NCBI GenBank assembly: GCA_904502185.1
Contig: CAJGDX010000007.1
Coordinates: forward strand, 1-41,133
Length of the DNA stretch: 41,133 bases
Reading direction: 5' to 3'
From: an uncultured Bacteroidaceae bacterium
Lineage (GTDB): Bacteria; Bacteroidota; Bacteroidia; Bacteroidales; Bacteroidaceae
This document shows positions 1-8,163 of this stretch, piece after piece. Under the pieces are notes generated by a model. It did not search any database and was not told where the DNA came from. It saw only the letters and a list, made by a program, of their open reading frames with translations. Every line of letters starts with the position of its first letter. Position 1 is the first letter of the stretch. Made by a program: the position numbers and the translations under genes.

Positions 1-710
1 ATGCTCTCGATGCTGTTGCAATTTTGGAAAGCATATGCGCCGATTGTAGTCACGCTGTTGGGTATTACTATTTCTTTGATATTCTCAGCGGTGGTGCGTG
101 AGGATGAGAATGCGTAACTCAAAATGCTTGTTGTTCCATCGGCAATGACGATGGTGGTGTCGGATGCAATCTCTCCTTTGTAGCAGTACAGAATGTTGCC
201 TATGTATAGAATTCCGTCAGGTTGTTCATTCAACCATGCTGTTCCTTCAAATGCATACGAATCAATGTTGATGGAGTTGTTGTGGGGGAAGGTAATATCC
301 TTGAGTGAACTGCAACCATTGAACGCTCTTGCACCGACGTATGCCAAACTGTCGGGAAGGACAATGCTCTTGATTCCCGAACAGCCGCTGAATGACAATG
401 TCTCGATTCTTGTTATGCTGGCGGGGATGGTGATGTCTGTGATATCTTTGCACCCGAAGAATGCTCCAGAGGTGATAGAAGTAACATTGTATGTCTTACC
501 GTCGTTGGTGACTGTAGAAGGAATTGTCAGGCTGCCGCTGTAGTTGTTGTCGAGCATGAATGTACTGCCTTGGTAGGTTACTGTCACTGTCAGTTCTTCT
601 TCGGATGTTATCTGATAACAGATGCTGTCAACTTTGAAGTCGTAAGCCTGTACTGCAATGCTGCATAGTAGTGCGGTTGTTGCAAGTAATAAGGTTTTGA
701 ATCTTTTCAT
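1..710 (-). CDS. BspA-like leucine-rich repeat surface protein (N-terminal part, runs off the window)
   Basis: Secreted protein of the BspA/TpLRR type, a family of bacterial surface proteins often tied to adhesion; the exact role here is unknown. The reverse strand is open for 236 codons from an ATG at 710 to the window edge. It starts MKRFKTLLLATTALLCSIA, a signal peptide ending near VQA. Then come repeats of about 23 residues of the form IxxxAFxxCxxLxxIxIPxSVxxI, broken near residues 157-200 by a non-repeat stretch (AWLNEQPDGILYIGNILYCY). The same arrangement is found in the neighbour at 913-3036, so the two are tandem paralogues. A near-match to the -7 promoter box (TACCTTAG, one mismatch) lies at 751-758. 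The 3' end is not visible, so length and C-terminal domain cannot be judged. Confidence 0.9.
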   Translation of the reverse strand, partial: MKRFKTLLLATTALLCSIAVQAYDFKVDSICYQITSEEELTVTVTYQGSTFMLDNNYSGSLTIPSTVTNDGKTYNVTSITSGAFFGCKDITDITIPASITRIETLSFSGCSGIKSIVLPDSLAYVGARAFNGCSSLKDITFPHNNSINIDSYAFEGTAWLNEQPDGILYIGNILYCYKGEIASDTTIVIADGTTSILSYAFSSSRTTAENIKEIVIPNSVTTIGAYAFQNCNSIES

Positions 711-854
711 GTCGTTTTTTATTTTATGGTTGAATTTTATAAGTTTTTTGCTAAGGTAGGTGAATTCTTTTAATAAGGCAAGATGTTTGTTGAATATTAT
801 GAGAATAAATGCTATGTGGCTCATTTTGTGACAGTGGCTTTTAGTTGTAGACAT

Positions 855-897
855 AAAATCAATTCCGCCTCCCGGCAAGAGAGGCGGAATTGATTTT
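855..897 (-). terminator. Intrinsic terminator of the second BspA-like gene
   Basis: A perfect 17-base inverted repeat (855-871 with 881-897) with a nine-base loop. It begins 16 bases beyond the stop codon of the minus-strand gene ending at 913. Read on the minus strand, the GC-rich core (GAGGCGG/CCGCCTC) is followed by a T-rich arm. Confidence 0.85.
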
Positions 898-912
898 GTA
901 TAAGTGCAGTGC

Positions 913-3036
913 TTAAAGCTTGGCCTTTATTGTCTGTTTGTCTACACTAATAATGTAAGTGCCTTTCTCAAGAATTATTTTTTCGCCTGTGTAGTTGTTT
1001 GTTTTTTCAACAAGCGTACCTGCGGCGTTGTATATGTAAACGCTCTTTCCTTCTGCGTTCTTTATTGTAATGCCGTCTGCTGCAAATTCTATGGCGGGCG
1101 ACTCGCAACGTGTGTCGTCGATGGCTGTGAGGTCGTGTTCCTTTATGTACTTGAACTTTTTCCAGATGTCAGCACTTTTGTATGCCGATGCTGTTCCTTT
1201 GGGAACGTATAGTGTGGGAAGTGTGTAGTTGGTGTCGTTGGAGAAAAGCTCTCCCGTTGTTGCAGGAGGTGTCGCGCACATGAAGTATATGTTTCGGACA
1301 TTGTCGCAGCCCGAGAAGATATAATTTTCCACGGTTTCGAGTCCTGTGCCTGCTGTTAGTGTGTGAAGGTTGGTACATGCCTTGAACGAGTACTTGTTGA
1401 TTTTTGTCACGCTGTTGGGCAGAGTGACCTCAGTCAATCCCGAACAGCTTTCGAAGCAGTTGTTCCCTACGATTTTTATTCCCTCGGCAAATGTGATGCT
1501 TGCAAGGTTCTTGCATCCTCGGAATGTGTAGCTTCCAAGAGCTTTAAGACCGCTGCCTACGGTGGCTTTAGTCAGTCCGGTGCATTTTTCAAATACATAT
1601 GTTCCTATTGAGTCAAGGCTGTTGGGCAGCTCTATGCTCTTGAGTGCGGTACACTCTTTGAATGCGTATCGGCTAATCGATGCAAGCCCCTCTGGCAGTG
1701 TTATCTCTTTAAGTGCCGAACAACCCTGGAAGGCATATTCGTTTATAACCCTCAGAGTTGTGGGTAGAGTGATGCCTGCAAGCTCGGTGCGGTCAGTGAA
1801 CGCTTTGCTCGCTATCATTGTGGTGCCATCCTTTACAACGATGTTTGTTCCGTTTGGCATTTCTCCTTTGTATTCGTAGAGTACACTACCCAGATATACA
1901 ACGCCGTTTGAATAGCTCTCGTACCATATTGTGTTGCGGAATGCATCTGCGCCAACATTGCTAATCTCGCCCTCGAATGTGATGTCCTCCAGACTGTAGC
2001 AGTCCATGAACGACATCTTGCCCACACTGGTTACACTTTTGGGTATGCTGATGTGGGGTATGTTACTGCATTTGTAGAATGCGTAGTTGCCTATTTCGGT
2101 AACATTTGCGGGGATGGTGAACTCTTCGAATGCGCTGCACTCGTAGAACGCATAGTCTCCAATGCTCTTAAGGCTCTGTGGCAGTGTGACATTTTCGAGG
2201 CTGTAGCAGTTTCCGAACATGGCGTAACTGATTTCGGTTATTCCCTCGGGGATTGTTATGCTCTCTATGTTTGAGCATTTGTAGAATGCATAGTTGCCTA
2301 TGCTTGTTACGCTGCTGGGGATTGAAATACTTGTTATATATTCGGGTGTTGTGTTGCTGTCGTCAAAGGCGTTGCATGCGATGCTTGTTGTTCCATCTTT
2401 GATGACGATGGCTGTGTCTGCTGTCAGTGCGCCGTGGTAGCAGTATAGCACTTTTCCTATGTAGAGCATGCCTATGGGCTGCTGCTCTAGCCACTTTGTG
2501 TCGGTAAATGCCTTTTGGTCGATGAATGTTACTCCGTCTGTGTTGCCGATTTCTGTGAGTGATGTGCAACCAAAGAAGGCTCTGTTGCCAATGCTCTTGA
2601 TGTTCTCGTTGAGATTCACCTTTACAAGACTGCTGTCGTTCTGGAACAGGTAGTTGTCTATTTTGTCAATAGCGTTGGGGAGTATTACGCTTCTCAGATT
2701 TATGCAGGTGTGGAAAGCGTATGGGTTGATGGTTGTCACGCTGTTTGGAACTACGATGTTTGTAACCTTCTCGCATTTGAAGAATGCTCTTTCGCCAATG
2801 CCTGTTACGCTGTAGGTCTTGTTGTTGTAACTTACGGTCGTGGGAATTACTACGCTGTCCGCATATGTCCTTTTGGATGATGCGTACGACGTGCCTTCGA
2901 AAGTTACTTCTACCGTAAGGTCTGTCTCTGAGGTGATATTGTAGTATATCTCTTCTGTCTCAAAGTCGTGTGCCTGTGTTGCTATGCTGCAAAGCAATGC
3001 TGTAATTGCAGCAAGTATGGTCCTGCTCTTTTTCAT
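913..3036 (-). CDS. BspA-like leucine-rich repeat surface protein, 707 residues
   Basis: Exported repeat protein, probably cell-surface and involved in binding or adhesion; this is inferred from the family and no ligand can be named. Residues 1-22 are a signal peptide nearly matching that of the upstream paralogue. Residues about 78-640 hold many 23-residue TpLRR/BspA repeats with AFxxC and IPxSV cores. Two non-repeat inserts, about 176-222 and 366-412, share the pattern WxExxxxGxxYxGxVLYxYxG...VxKDGTTxIA. A spacer (YVPKGTASAYKSADIWKKF) leads to a C-terminal 60-70-residue domain (VYIYNAAGTLVEK...GTYIISV). That domain resembles a degenerate type IX secretion sorting domain; this is a likeness by eye. 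A promoter with TTG, 20 bases, TACTTTTG lies upstream and a strong terminator downstream, so the gene is probably transcribed alone. Confidence 0.9.
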   Translation of the reverse strand: MKKSRTILAAITALLCSIATQAHDFETEEIYYNITSETDLTVEVTFEGTSYASSKRTYADSVVIPTTVSYNNKTYSVTGIGERAFFKCEKVTNIVVPNSVTTINPYAFHTCINLRSVILPNAIDKIDNYLFQNDSSLVKVNLNENIKSIGNRAFFGCTSLTEIGNTDGVTFIDQKAFTDTKWLEQQPIGMLYIGKVLYCYHGALTADTAIVIKDGTTSIACNAFDDSNTTPEYITSISIPSSVTSIGNYAFYKCSNIESITIPEGITEISYAMFGNCYSLENVTLPQSLKSIGDYAFYECSAFEEFTIPANVTEIGNYAFYKCSNIPHISIPKSVTSVGKMSFMDCYSLEDITFEGEISNVGADAFRNTIWYESYSNGVVYLGSVLYEYKGEMPNGTNIVVKDGTTMIASKAFTDRTELAGITLPTTLRVINEYAFQGCSALKEITLPEGLASISRYAFKECTALKSIELPNSLDSIGTYVFEKCTGLTKATVGSGLKALGSYTFRGCKNLASITFAEGIKIVGNNCFESCSGLTEVTLPNSVTKINKYSFKACTNLHTLTAGTGLETVENYIFSGCDNVRNIYFMCATPPATTGELFSNDTNYTLPTLYVPKGTASAYKSADIWKKFKYIKEHDLTAIDDTRCESPAIEFAADGITIKNAEGKSVYIYNAAGTLVEKTNNYTGEKIILEKGTYIISVDKQTIKAKL

Positions 3037-3064
3037 GTATTGTTTTTTTGAAATGTAATTTTCC

Positions 3065-3096
3065 CAAAAGTAGATAAAAGAGATGTATGCTGCAAG
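3065..3096 (-). promoter_or_regulatory. Bacteroidetes-type promoter of the 707-residue BspA-like gene
   Basis: On the minus strand the -7 box TACTTTTG (3065-3072) fits TAnnTTTG exactly. A TTG (3093-3095) lies 20 bases upstream. The box is about 30 bases before the ATG at 3036. Confidence 0.6.
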
Positions 3097-3154
3097 AAAT
3101 AGTGTCTGTTTTTCTGATTTTTGTATATAGCCTTTGGCCTTTCTTTCTGTATGT

Positions 3155-3205
3155 ATATAAATGAAATGCGGGAAACCTCTGAGGTTTCCCGCATTTCATT
3201 TATAT
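3155..3205 (-). terminator. Very long perfect hairpin terminator after the M23/LysM gene
   Basis: A perfect 25-base inverted repeat (3155-3179 with 3181-3205) around a single central base. The inner pairs must open to form a loop. It starts 9 bases past the stop at 3214 and is the likely terminator of the ndk-peptidase unit. Confidence 0.85.
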
Positions 3206-3213
3206 GTTTTGTG

Positions 3214-4098
3214 TTAGTTGTATCTGATGCTCTGTCCTATGCGCAGAACCGAACGTGAATTCATTCCGTTAAGTTTGTAGAGTGTACGCAGCGAAACTCC
3301 GTGGCGCTGGGCAATTCTGCCGAGTGTGTCGCCTTTGCGCACTTTGTGGTATTTGGGCTCGTCTGATTCAACTGTTACCTTGCCTGTGGTTGCGTCTACC
3401 TTACGACGTACGGGGTTGCGATATACGTAGAAGTCGCCGGTAACATCCTGATTGACAAAGTCGAACATCAATGCGGGGTCGAGCGACTTGCCCATGAAGA
3501 TTGTTTCGAAGTGAAGGTGGGGGCCTGTTGAACGTCCGGTGTTTCCTCCGAGTGCAATGGGGTCACCTGCCTTTACAAGCTGATCCTCGGTTACCAGCCA
3601 CTTTGAGAGGTGTCCGTAAACGGTCTCCAATCCATTCTCGTGGCGGATAACTACATATTTGCCATAGCCCTTGCGACGTCCCTGGTTCTTTACGATGCGT
3701 ACCTTTCCGTCGAATGCCGAACGTATGGTGTCGCCAATCTGCACCTTTATGTCGAGGCCGTTGTGTACGCGGCGACGACGTTTGCGGTAACCGAAAATGT
3801 CGGTAACCTTTGTGTTGGTGGTGGGCATTACAAACCCTGTAAGGTCTATGCGGAAAGAGTCGGGACGCTGTGCGTCGAAGTGTACTTTCTCGTTTGTCCA
3901 TTCGGGGTACAACTCCTGTGAGGGGAAAAGGTGTGCCTCGTTAAGCAACATGCGTTTGAGTGAGATTGAATCCACCAAACTCATCTGCTTGTCGATGGGT
4001 GCCTGTTTTGCCAACATGTCCTGTGCCATTGCGGGCGCCGCAGCTGCCAGCAACGATACGAACAACAGTATCAGTCTGTTTCTTTTTAATGTTTCCAA
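3214..4098 (-). CDS. Secreted M23 (LytM) peptidase with C-terminal LysM domain
   Basis: Predicted zinc metallo-endopeptidase acting on peptidoglycan cross-links in the periplasm, or a regulator of cell-wall hydrolysis. Signal peptide about 1-26 (ending AMAQ). The M23 core spans about 85-215 with H112xxxD116 (HNGLD), H163 (YGHLS) and H194xH196 (HLHFE), so the zinc and catalytic set is complete and an active enzyme is expected. A LysM peptidoglycan-binding domain covers about 250-293 (YHKVRKGDTLGRIAQRHGV). The start is TTG at 4096-4098: the frame is closed by a stop at 4111-4113, the next Met is at the end of the signal peptide, and AAAGGAA precedes it at good spacing. It follows ndk by 12 bases and probably shares its transcript. 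Confidence 0.9.
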   Translation of the reverse strand: METLKRNRLILLFVSLLAAAAPAMAQDMLAKQAPIDKQMSLVDSISLKRMLLNEAHLFPSQELYPEWTNEKVHFDAQRPDSFRIDLTGFVMPTTNTKVTDIFGYRKRRRRVHNGLDIKVQIGDTIRSAFDGKVRIVKNQGRRKGYGKYVVIRHENGLETVYGHLSKWLVTEDQLVKAGDPIALGGNTGRSTGPHLHFETIFMGKSLDPALMFDFVNQDVTGDFYVYRNPVRRKVDATTGKVTVESDEPKYHKVRKGDTLGRIAQRHGVSLRTLYKLNGMNSRSVLRIGQSIRYN

Positions 4099-4110
4099 TG
4101 GTCTGTTCCT

Positions 4111-4581
4111 TTACATTTTGGCTCTCTCTTCACCGCCATATTCGAAGGCAGTGATAGCCGATTCATAACTAAAAATTTCGTTCTCGCTGAAGAAGCGTTT
4201 AACCTCCGCCTGTGCATTTTCCACAGAGTCGGAAGCATGTATTACATTCTGTTCGCCACTCATCGAGAGGTCGCCGCGGATGGTGCCGGGCAATGCCTTG
4301 CGTGCATTTGTGGCGCCTACCATCAGTCTGACGGTTTCGACTGCATCAAGTCCTTCGACGCACATTGCAACCACGGGGGTTACCATCATAGAATCCTTAA
4401 GGATTTTGAAGAATGAACGCTCGCTTAGGTGTGCATAATGCTCGTTGAGGATTGTGTCGTCGAGCTGCATCATCTTAAGACCTGTTATATGAAGACCTTT
4501 GCGTTCGATGCGGGCAATTATTTCTCCTATCAATCCACGCTGTACGGCGTTGGGCTTTATAAGGATAAGTGTCTTTTCCAT
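4111..4581 (-). CDS. ndk: Nucleoside diphosphate kinase
   Basis: Transfers the gamma phosphate of ATP to nucleoside diphosphates, balancing NTP and dNTP pools in the cytosol. The 156-residue product has the family layout: TLILIKPNAVQRG with the nucleotide-contacting lysine at 9, and the active-site region around His115 (QNVIHASDS), the residue phosphorylated during ping-pong catalysis. It is slightly longer than the usual 140-150 residues, with about 10 extra residues at the C terminus (EYGGEERAKM). It is the first gene of a probable two-gene unit with the M23/LysM peptidase 12 bases downstream, an arrangement with no evident functional logic. Confidence 0.97.
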   Translation of the reverse strand: MEKTLILIKPNAVQRGLIGEIIARIERKGLHITGLKMMQLDDTILNEHYAHLSERSFFKILKDSMMVTPVVAMCVEGLDAVETVRLMVGATNARKALPGTIRGDLSMSGEQNVIHASDSVENAQAEVKRFFSENEIFSYESAITAFEYGGEERAKM

Positions 4582-4635
4582 CTGTTGCGGCTAAATAAAT
4601 TGGTTTTTCGTGTGCCTGATGCACATTTTACCTTG

Positions 4636-4643
4636 CAAAGGTA
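4636..4643 (-). promoter_or_regulatory. ndk promoter -7 box
   Basis: TACCTTTG on the minus strand fits TAnnTTTG exactly, 54 bases before the ndk ATG. No clear TTG is seen at -33, so the call rests on one element. Confidence 0.45.
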
Positions 4644-4798
4644 GTGAAATATTGTGGTACTGCCGCCATTTGTGTGCGTAGTTTTTACATAAATAATCGT
4701 AAAATTTTAGCGATTAAGTTTTTTTAACAACCCTTTCTGTGTGCTTTAAGGTTGGCCGAAAATTGCTAGTGGCTGTTGCCTCTGACTTTGGAACCAGA

Positions 4799-6898
4799 CT
4801 AGGAAATTGCGCCCCAGTTGCGGTTGCTGCGACGTCTGAACTCGGCGAGTCGGCGCCACAGGATGCGGTTCTCCTCGTTTGAGCAGTCGGGGTCTTTGTC
4901 TACTATGTCGCGGGCAATTTCGCGTACAAACTGCAACAGCTGCTCGTCTTTTGCGAGGTTGGCAATTTTCAGGTCAAAGGCTATTCCGCTCTGCTGTGTG
5001 CCTTCGATGTCGCCAGGGCCGCGCAGTTTCAGGTCGGCTTCGGCAATCTCGAAGCCGTCGTTGCTGGCGGTCATTATCTCCATGCGTTTGCGTGTGTCGT
5101 CGGAGAGCTTGAAGTCTGTCACAAGAATGCAATAGGACTGTTGTGCGCCACGTCCTACGCGCCCGCGCAACTGATGCAGCTGTGAGAGTCCGAAACGCTC
5201 GGCATTCTCAATCACCATGATGGTGGAGTTGGGTACGTCGACGCCCACCTCGATGACCGTGGTGGATACAAGTATCTGTGTCTCGCCCGATGCGAAACGC
5301 TGCATTTCGGCATCTTTCTCTTTGGGCTTCATCTTTCCGTGGAGTTTGCCTATCCTGTAGTCGCAGAAGCGGTTGCACAGTTGTGCGTATCCCTCTTCGA
5401 GGTTCTTCAGGTCCATCTTCTCGCTTTCGGTTATCAGCGGATAGACAATATATGCCTGTCTGCCTTCGCGCAGCTGTTTCTCTATGAATGAGTATACTTC
5501 GTCTATGCGGTTGCGGAAAATGTGACGGGTGGTGATGGGCTTGCGTCCGGGTGGCAGCTCGTCGATGACAGAGACATCGAGGTCGCCGTAGAGTGTCATT
5601 GCAAGGGTGCGTGGAATGGGTGTTGCCGTCATCACAAGCACGTGAGGTGGAATGTTGTTTTTCTTCCACATTTTTGCACGTTGCACCACTCCGAAACGGT
5701 GCTGTTCGTCGATTACCACCAGTCCCAGCTGGGCGAAGTTTACGTTGTCCTCGAGTACTGCGTGGGTGCTGACGAGTATGTCAATCTCGCCGCTGATAAG
5801 GCCTGCAAGCAGCGGTGTGCGCTCCTTCTGACGGGTGCTTCCGGTCAGCAGTTCCACGCGCATGGGCAACCCTTTAAGCATGCGGCACAGGGTAGAGTAG
5901 TGCTGCTCGGCAAGAATCTCTGTGGGTGCCATCATGCATGCCTGAAAGCCATTGTCCTTGGCAAGAAGCATGGCAAGCAGTGCAACGAGTGTCTTTCCGC
6001 TGCCGACATCGCCCTGCATCAGTCTGTTCATCTGTACGCAGCGGTTGACGTCGCGGCGAATCTCGCGCACCACGCGCTTTTGCGCTCCGGTTAGTTCAAA
6101 GGGCAGGTTCTCGTGGTAGAAACGGTTGAACATTTCGCCTACCTTGGTGAAATTGTGTCCGGCATACTTGAAATTGCGCTCTTTCGAGTAGTTGAGTATG
6201 CCCAGTTGTATGTAGAACAGCTCCTCGAATTTCAGGCGGTATTCGGCGTGGCGCAGTTCGTTTACGTTGCTTGGGAAGTGTATCAGTTTCAATGCCTTGG
6301 ATAGCGGCATCAGATTGTAGCGTTTTATTATGCTGTCGCTGAGAGTTTCGTCGAGTGTTTCGGGCAGCAGGCTGAAAAGGTTGGCGGTGAGCTTTGCCAT
6401 CGCTTGCGAATTTAGTCCGCTGCGTTTCATGCGTTCGGTGGTGTTGTAGTAGGGCTGCAGTCCCATTGACGAGAGCTGCAGTGTCTCTGCCGGGTCGATG
6501 TCGGGGTGGGCTATGTTTGCACGTCCGCCAAAGATGGTGGGCTTGCCGAATACGATATATTTTGTCCCAATCTTGTAGCGCCCCTTCACGTACTTGATTC
6601 CGCGGAACCACACAAGGTCGACAAAGCCTGTGCCGTCGGTGAAGTGTGCAACGAGTCTGCGGCTTGCGCCTTCGCCCATCTCCTCGAAACTGCGAATCTC
6701 GCCACACAGCTGTATGTGCGGCATGCGTCCGTCAATCTCGCTGACTGTGAACAGACGGCTGCGGTCGACGTATCTGTATGGAAAATAGTACAACAGGTCG
6801 TACAGAGAATAGATGTTCAATTCTCTGTTGAGCAGAGTGGCGCGCTGTTCGCCTACTCCGGGAAGATATTTTATGTCGCGGGTTGTCGGGTCAAACAT
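4799..6898 (-). CDS. recG: ATP-dependent DNA helicase RecG
   Basis: Branch-migrating helicase that remodels stalled forks and Holliday junctions. The 699 residues match the family length. The N-terminal wedge (OB-fold) domain lies at about 50-150. Helicase motifs follow: Walker A GDVGSGKT (296-303), motif II DEQH (397-400, a RecG hallmark), motif III MTATPIPRTLAMT, a C-terminal RecA-like lobe with LVSTTVIEVGVDVPN, and QLRGRVGRG. The N-terminal KYLPGVGEQRATLL is also typical. It is the last gene of the pdxJ-to-recG train and overlaps the 3' end of ispD by 28 bases, so translation is probably coupled. Only a weak hairpin follows it. Confidence 0.97.
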   Translation of the reverse strand: MFDPTTRDIKYLPGVGEQRATLLNRELNIYSLYDLLYYFPYRYVDRSRLFTVSEIDGRMPHIQLCGEIRSFEEMGEGASRRLVAHFTDGTGFVDLVWFRGIKYVKGRYKIGTKYIVFGKPTIFGGRANIAHPDIDPAETLQLSSMGLQPYYNTTERMKRSGLNSQAMAKLTANLFSLLPETLDETLSDSIIKRYNLMPLSKALKLIHFPSNVNELRHAEYRLKFEELFYIQLGILNYSKERNFKYAGHNFTKVGEMFNRFYHENLPFELTGAQKRVVREIRRDVNRCVQMNRLMQGDVGSGKTLVALLAMLLAKDNGFQACMMAPTEILAEQHYSTLCRMLKGLPMRVELLTGSTRQKERTPLLAGLISGEIDILVSTHAVLEDNVNFAQLGLVVIDEQHRFGVVQRAKMWKKNNIPPHVLVMTATPIPRTLAMTLYGDLDVSVIDELPPGRKPITTRHIFRNRIDEVYSFIEKQLREGRQAYIVYPLITESEKMDLKNLEEGYAQLCNRFCDYRIGKLHGKMKPKEKDAEMQRFASGETQILVSTTVIEVGVDVPNSTIMVIENAERFGLSQLHQLRGRVGRGAQQSYCILVTDFKLSDDTRKRMEIMTASNDGFEIAEADLKLRGPGDIEGTQQSGIAFDLKIANLAKDEQLLQFVREIARDIVDKDPDCSNEENRILWRRLAEFRRRSNRNWGAIS

Positions 6899-7569
6899 TC
6901 GACTATAGCCTTGGCTACAACAAAATCGTATGGTGTTGTTATCTTGATATTTTCGCGGTTGCCGTCAACTATCTGCACGGTCTCGCCCAGATTCTCCACC
7001 ACCGATGCATCGTCGGTGAAGTTCTCCATGTAGAGCTGTTCGTATGCACGACGCAGAAGCGACAGCTTGAATACCTGTGGGGTCTGTACCAGACGGTATC
7101 TGTCGCGGGGAACAGGCTCTGTGGCACCCTGCCCGCCGATGAAACGGCGCATGCTTTCGTATACGGGGATTACCGGTACGACTGCTCCGTTTATTGCCGC
7201 TTCGCGGAAAAGCTCGTCAAACACCTTCACTGCAAGGAAGGGGCGTACTCCGTCGTGTACACCTACCAATGCCTCCTCCTGGTCCTCTATTGCGGCAAGG
7301 CCGTTCTGAACAGAGTGGAAACGGGTGGTTCCGCCGGTTACAACTGTTACGGGTACTTTGAAATCATATTCTGCGCACAGCTCTTCCCACAACTCAATCT
7401 GCTCTTTGGGGAGTACAAGAATGATGTGCATGGTGACATCCATCGCATAAAGATTCTCAATGGTTACCATCACCAATGGCTTTCCGTCGAGCAGCTGGAA
7501 CTGCTTGGGAAGGTCGCCGCCCATGCGGACACCTTTTCCGCCGGCTACTATTATAAGATACCTTTTCAT
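6871..7569 (-). CDS. ispD: 2-C-methyl-D-erythritol 4-phosphate cytidylyltransferase
   Basis: Third step of the MEP isoprenoid pathway: CTP plus MEP gives CDP-ME, feeding quinone and undecaprenyl phosphate synthesis. The 232-residue product has the cytidylyltransferase signature (AGGKGVRMGGDLPKQF, residues 9-24), the VHDGVRP motif for substrate and magnesium, TDDASVVE and the C-terminal GNRENIKITTPYD block, all intact. Its ATG overlaps the stop of the DJ-1 gene (ATGA) and its 3' end overlaps recG. ispD-recG adjacency seems common in Bacteroidales (from memory). Confidence 0.96.
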   Translation of the reverse strand: MKRYLIIVAGGKGVRMGGDLPKQFQLLDGKPLVMVTIENLYAMDVTMHIILVLPKEQIELWEELCAEYDFKVPVTVVTGGTTRFHSVQNGLAAIEDQEEALVGVHDGVRPFLAVKVFDELFREAAINGAVVPVIPVYESMRRFIGGQGATEPVPRDRYRLVQTPQVFKLSLLRRAYEQLYMENFTDDASVVENLGETVQIVDGNRENIKITTPYDFVVAKAIVECLTRQPAT

Positions 7570-8120
7570 AGGTCGTTGAATCGCATTTGTTCACGAATGA
7601 TTGTTACTTTGTCGGCGCCGCAGAAGTTCTCTGCAATGGCAAAACCGAACTCGAATGATGCCGCAGGGCCGCATGCAGTGATGATGTTGTCGTCCTGCTC
7701 CACTGCGGTGGCAGTATATCTTGCGCCGGTGAGGTCGCCTTCGCAGCCGGGGTAGCATGTGGCGCGACGTCCGTCGAGCAGTCCCATGCGTCCGAACACC
7801 ATGGGCGCTGCGCAGATGGCTGCAATTATCTTGCCTTCGCCATTGGCCTTGTCGATGATGCTGCGCAGGGGCGCGTGTGCCGAAAGGTTCTCGGTGCCCT
7901 GTGAGCCGCCGGGAAGTACCAGTGCATCGGCATCGCTGAAGTCGACGTCCTCGAAAAGGGCATCGGCCTCGACGCCTATTCCATGAGCGGACATCACAAT
8001 GGGGCGGCCCATTATTGACACTGTTGTTACGTCAAGACCGGCGCGGCGCATCACGTCTGCCGGAGCGAGTGCTTCCACTGTTTCGAAGCCGTCAGCAAGG
8101 AATAGATATACTTTATTCAT
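7566..8120 (-). CDS. DJ-1/PfpI (ThiJ/YajL-like) family protein
   Basis: Member of the DJ-1/PfpI superfamily, close to the YajL/DJ-1 branch. Proposed activities in that branch include protein or DNA deglycation and oxidative-stress chaperoning; the activity here is not established. The 184 residues show the nucleophile elbow with Cys103 in AAICAAPMVFGR and the partner acid Glu13 in DGFETVEAL, matching DJ-1 Cys106 and Glu18. VLPGGSQGTENL is the family loop. No signal peptide, so cytosolic. It sits 43 bases after tonB and overlaps ispD by four bases, so it is part of the same train. Confidence 0.92.
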   Translation of the reverse strand: MNKVYLFLADGFETVEALAPADVMRRAGLDVTTVSIMGRPIVMSAHGIGVEADALFEDVDFSDADALVLPGGSQGTENLSAHAPLRSIIDKANGEGKIIAAICAAPMVFGRMGLLDGRRATCYPGCEGDLTGARYTATAVEQDDNIITACGPAASFEFGFAIAENFCGADKVTIIREQMRFNDL

Positions 8121-8163
8121 GATTGTTTTGTTTTTAGTATGTGAAATGGTAACAATGCCGCTA

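Noticed and set aside
904..1212. Plus-strand frame of 102 codons at the 3' end of the second BspA gene
   Set aside because: It lies wholly antisense to a clear repeat protein, and its Cys/Val-rich content is what antisense repeats produce.
4690..4760. Intrinsic terminator after recG
   Set aside because: CAACCTT can pair with AAGGGTTG with a bulge, but no T-run follows on the minus strand, so I did not list it as a terminator.
5522..6094. Plus-strand frame of 190 codons inside recG
   Set aside because: Antisense to conserved helicase motifs; no signal, motif or start context of its own.
6096..6707. Minus-strand frame of 203 codons inside recG
   Set aside because: A shifted reading of recG with Arg/His/Pro/Gln-rich composition typical of a shadow frame.
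6883..7755. Plus-strand frame of 290 codons across ispD and the DJ-1 gene
   Set aside because: Long, but antisense to two intact enzyme genes and without any recognisable domain.
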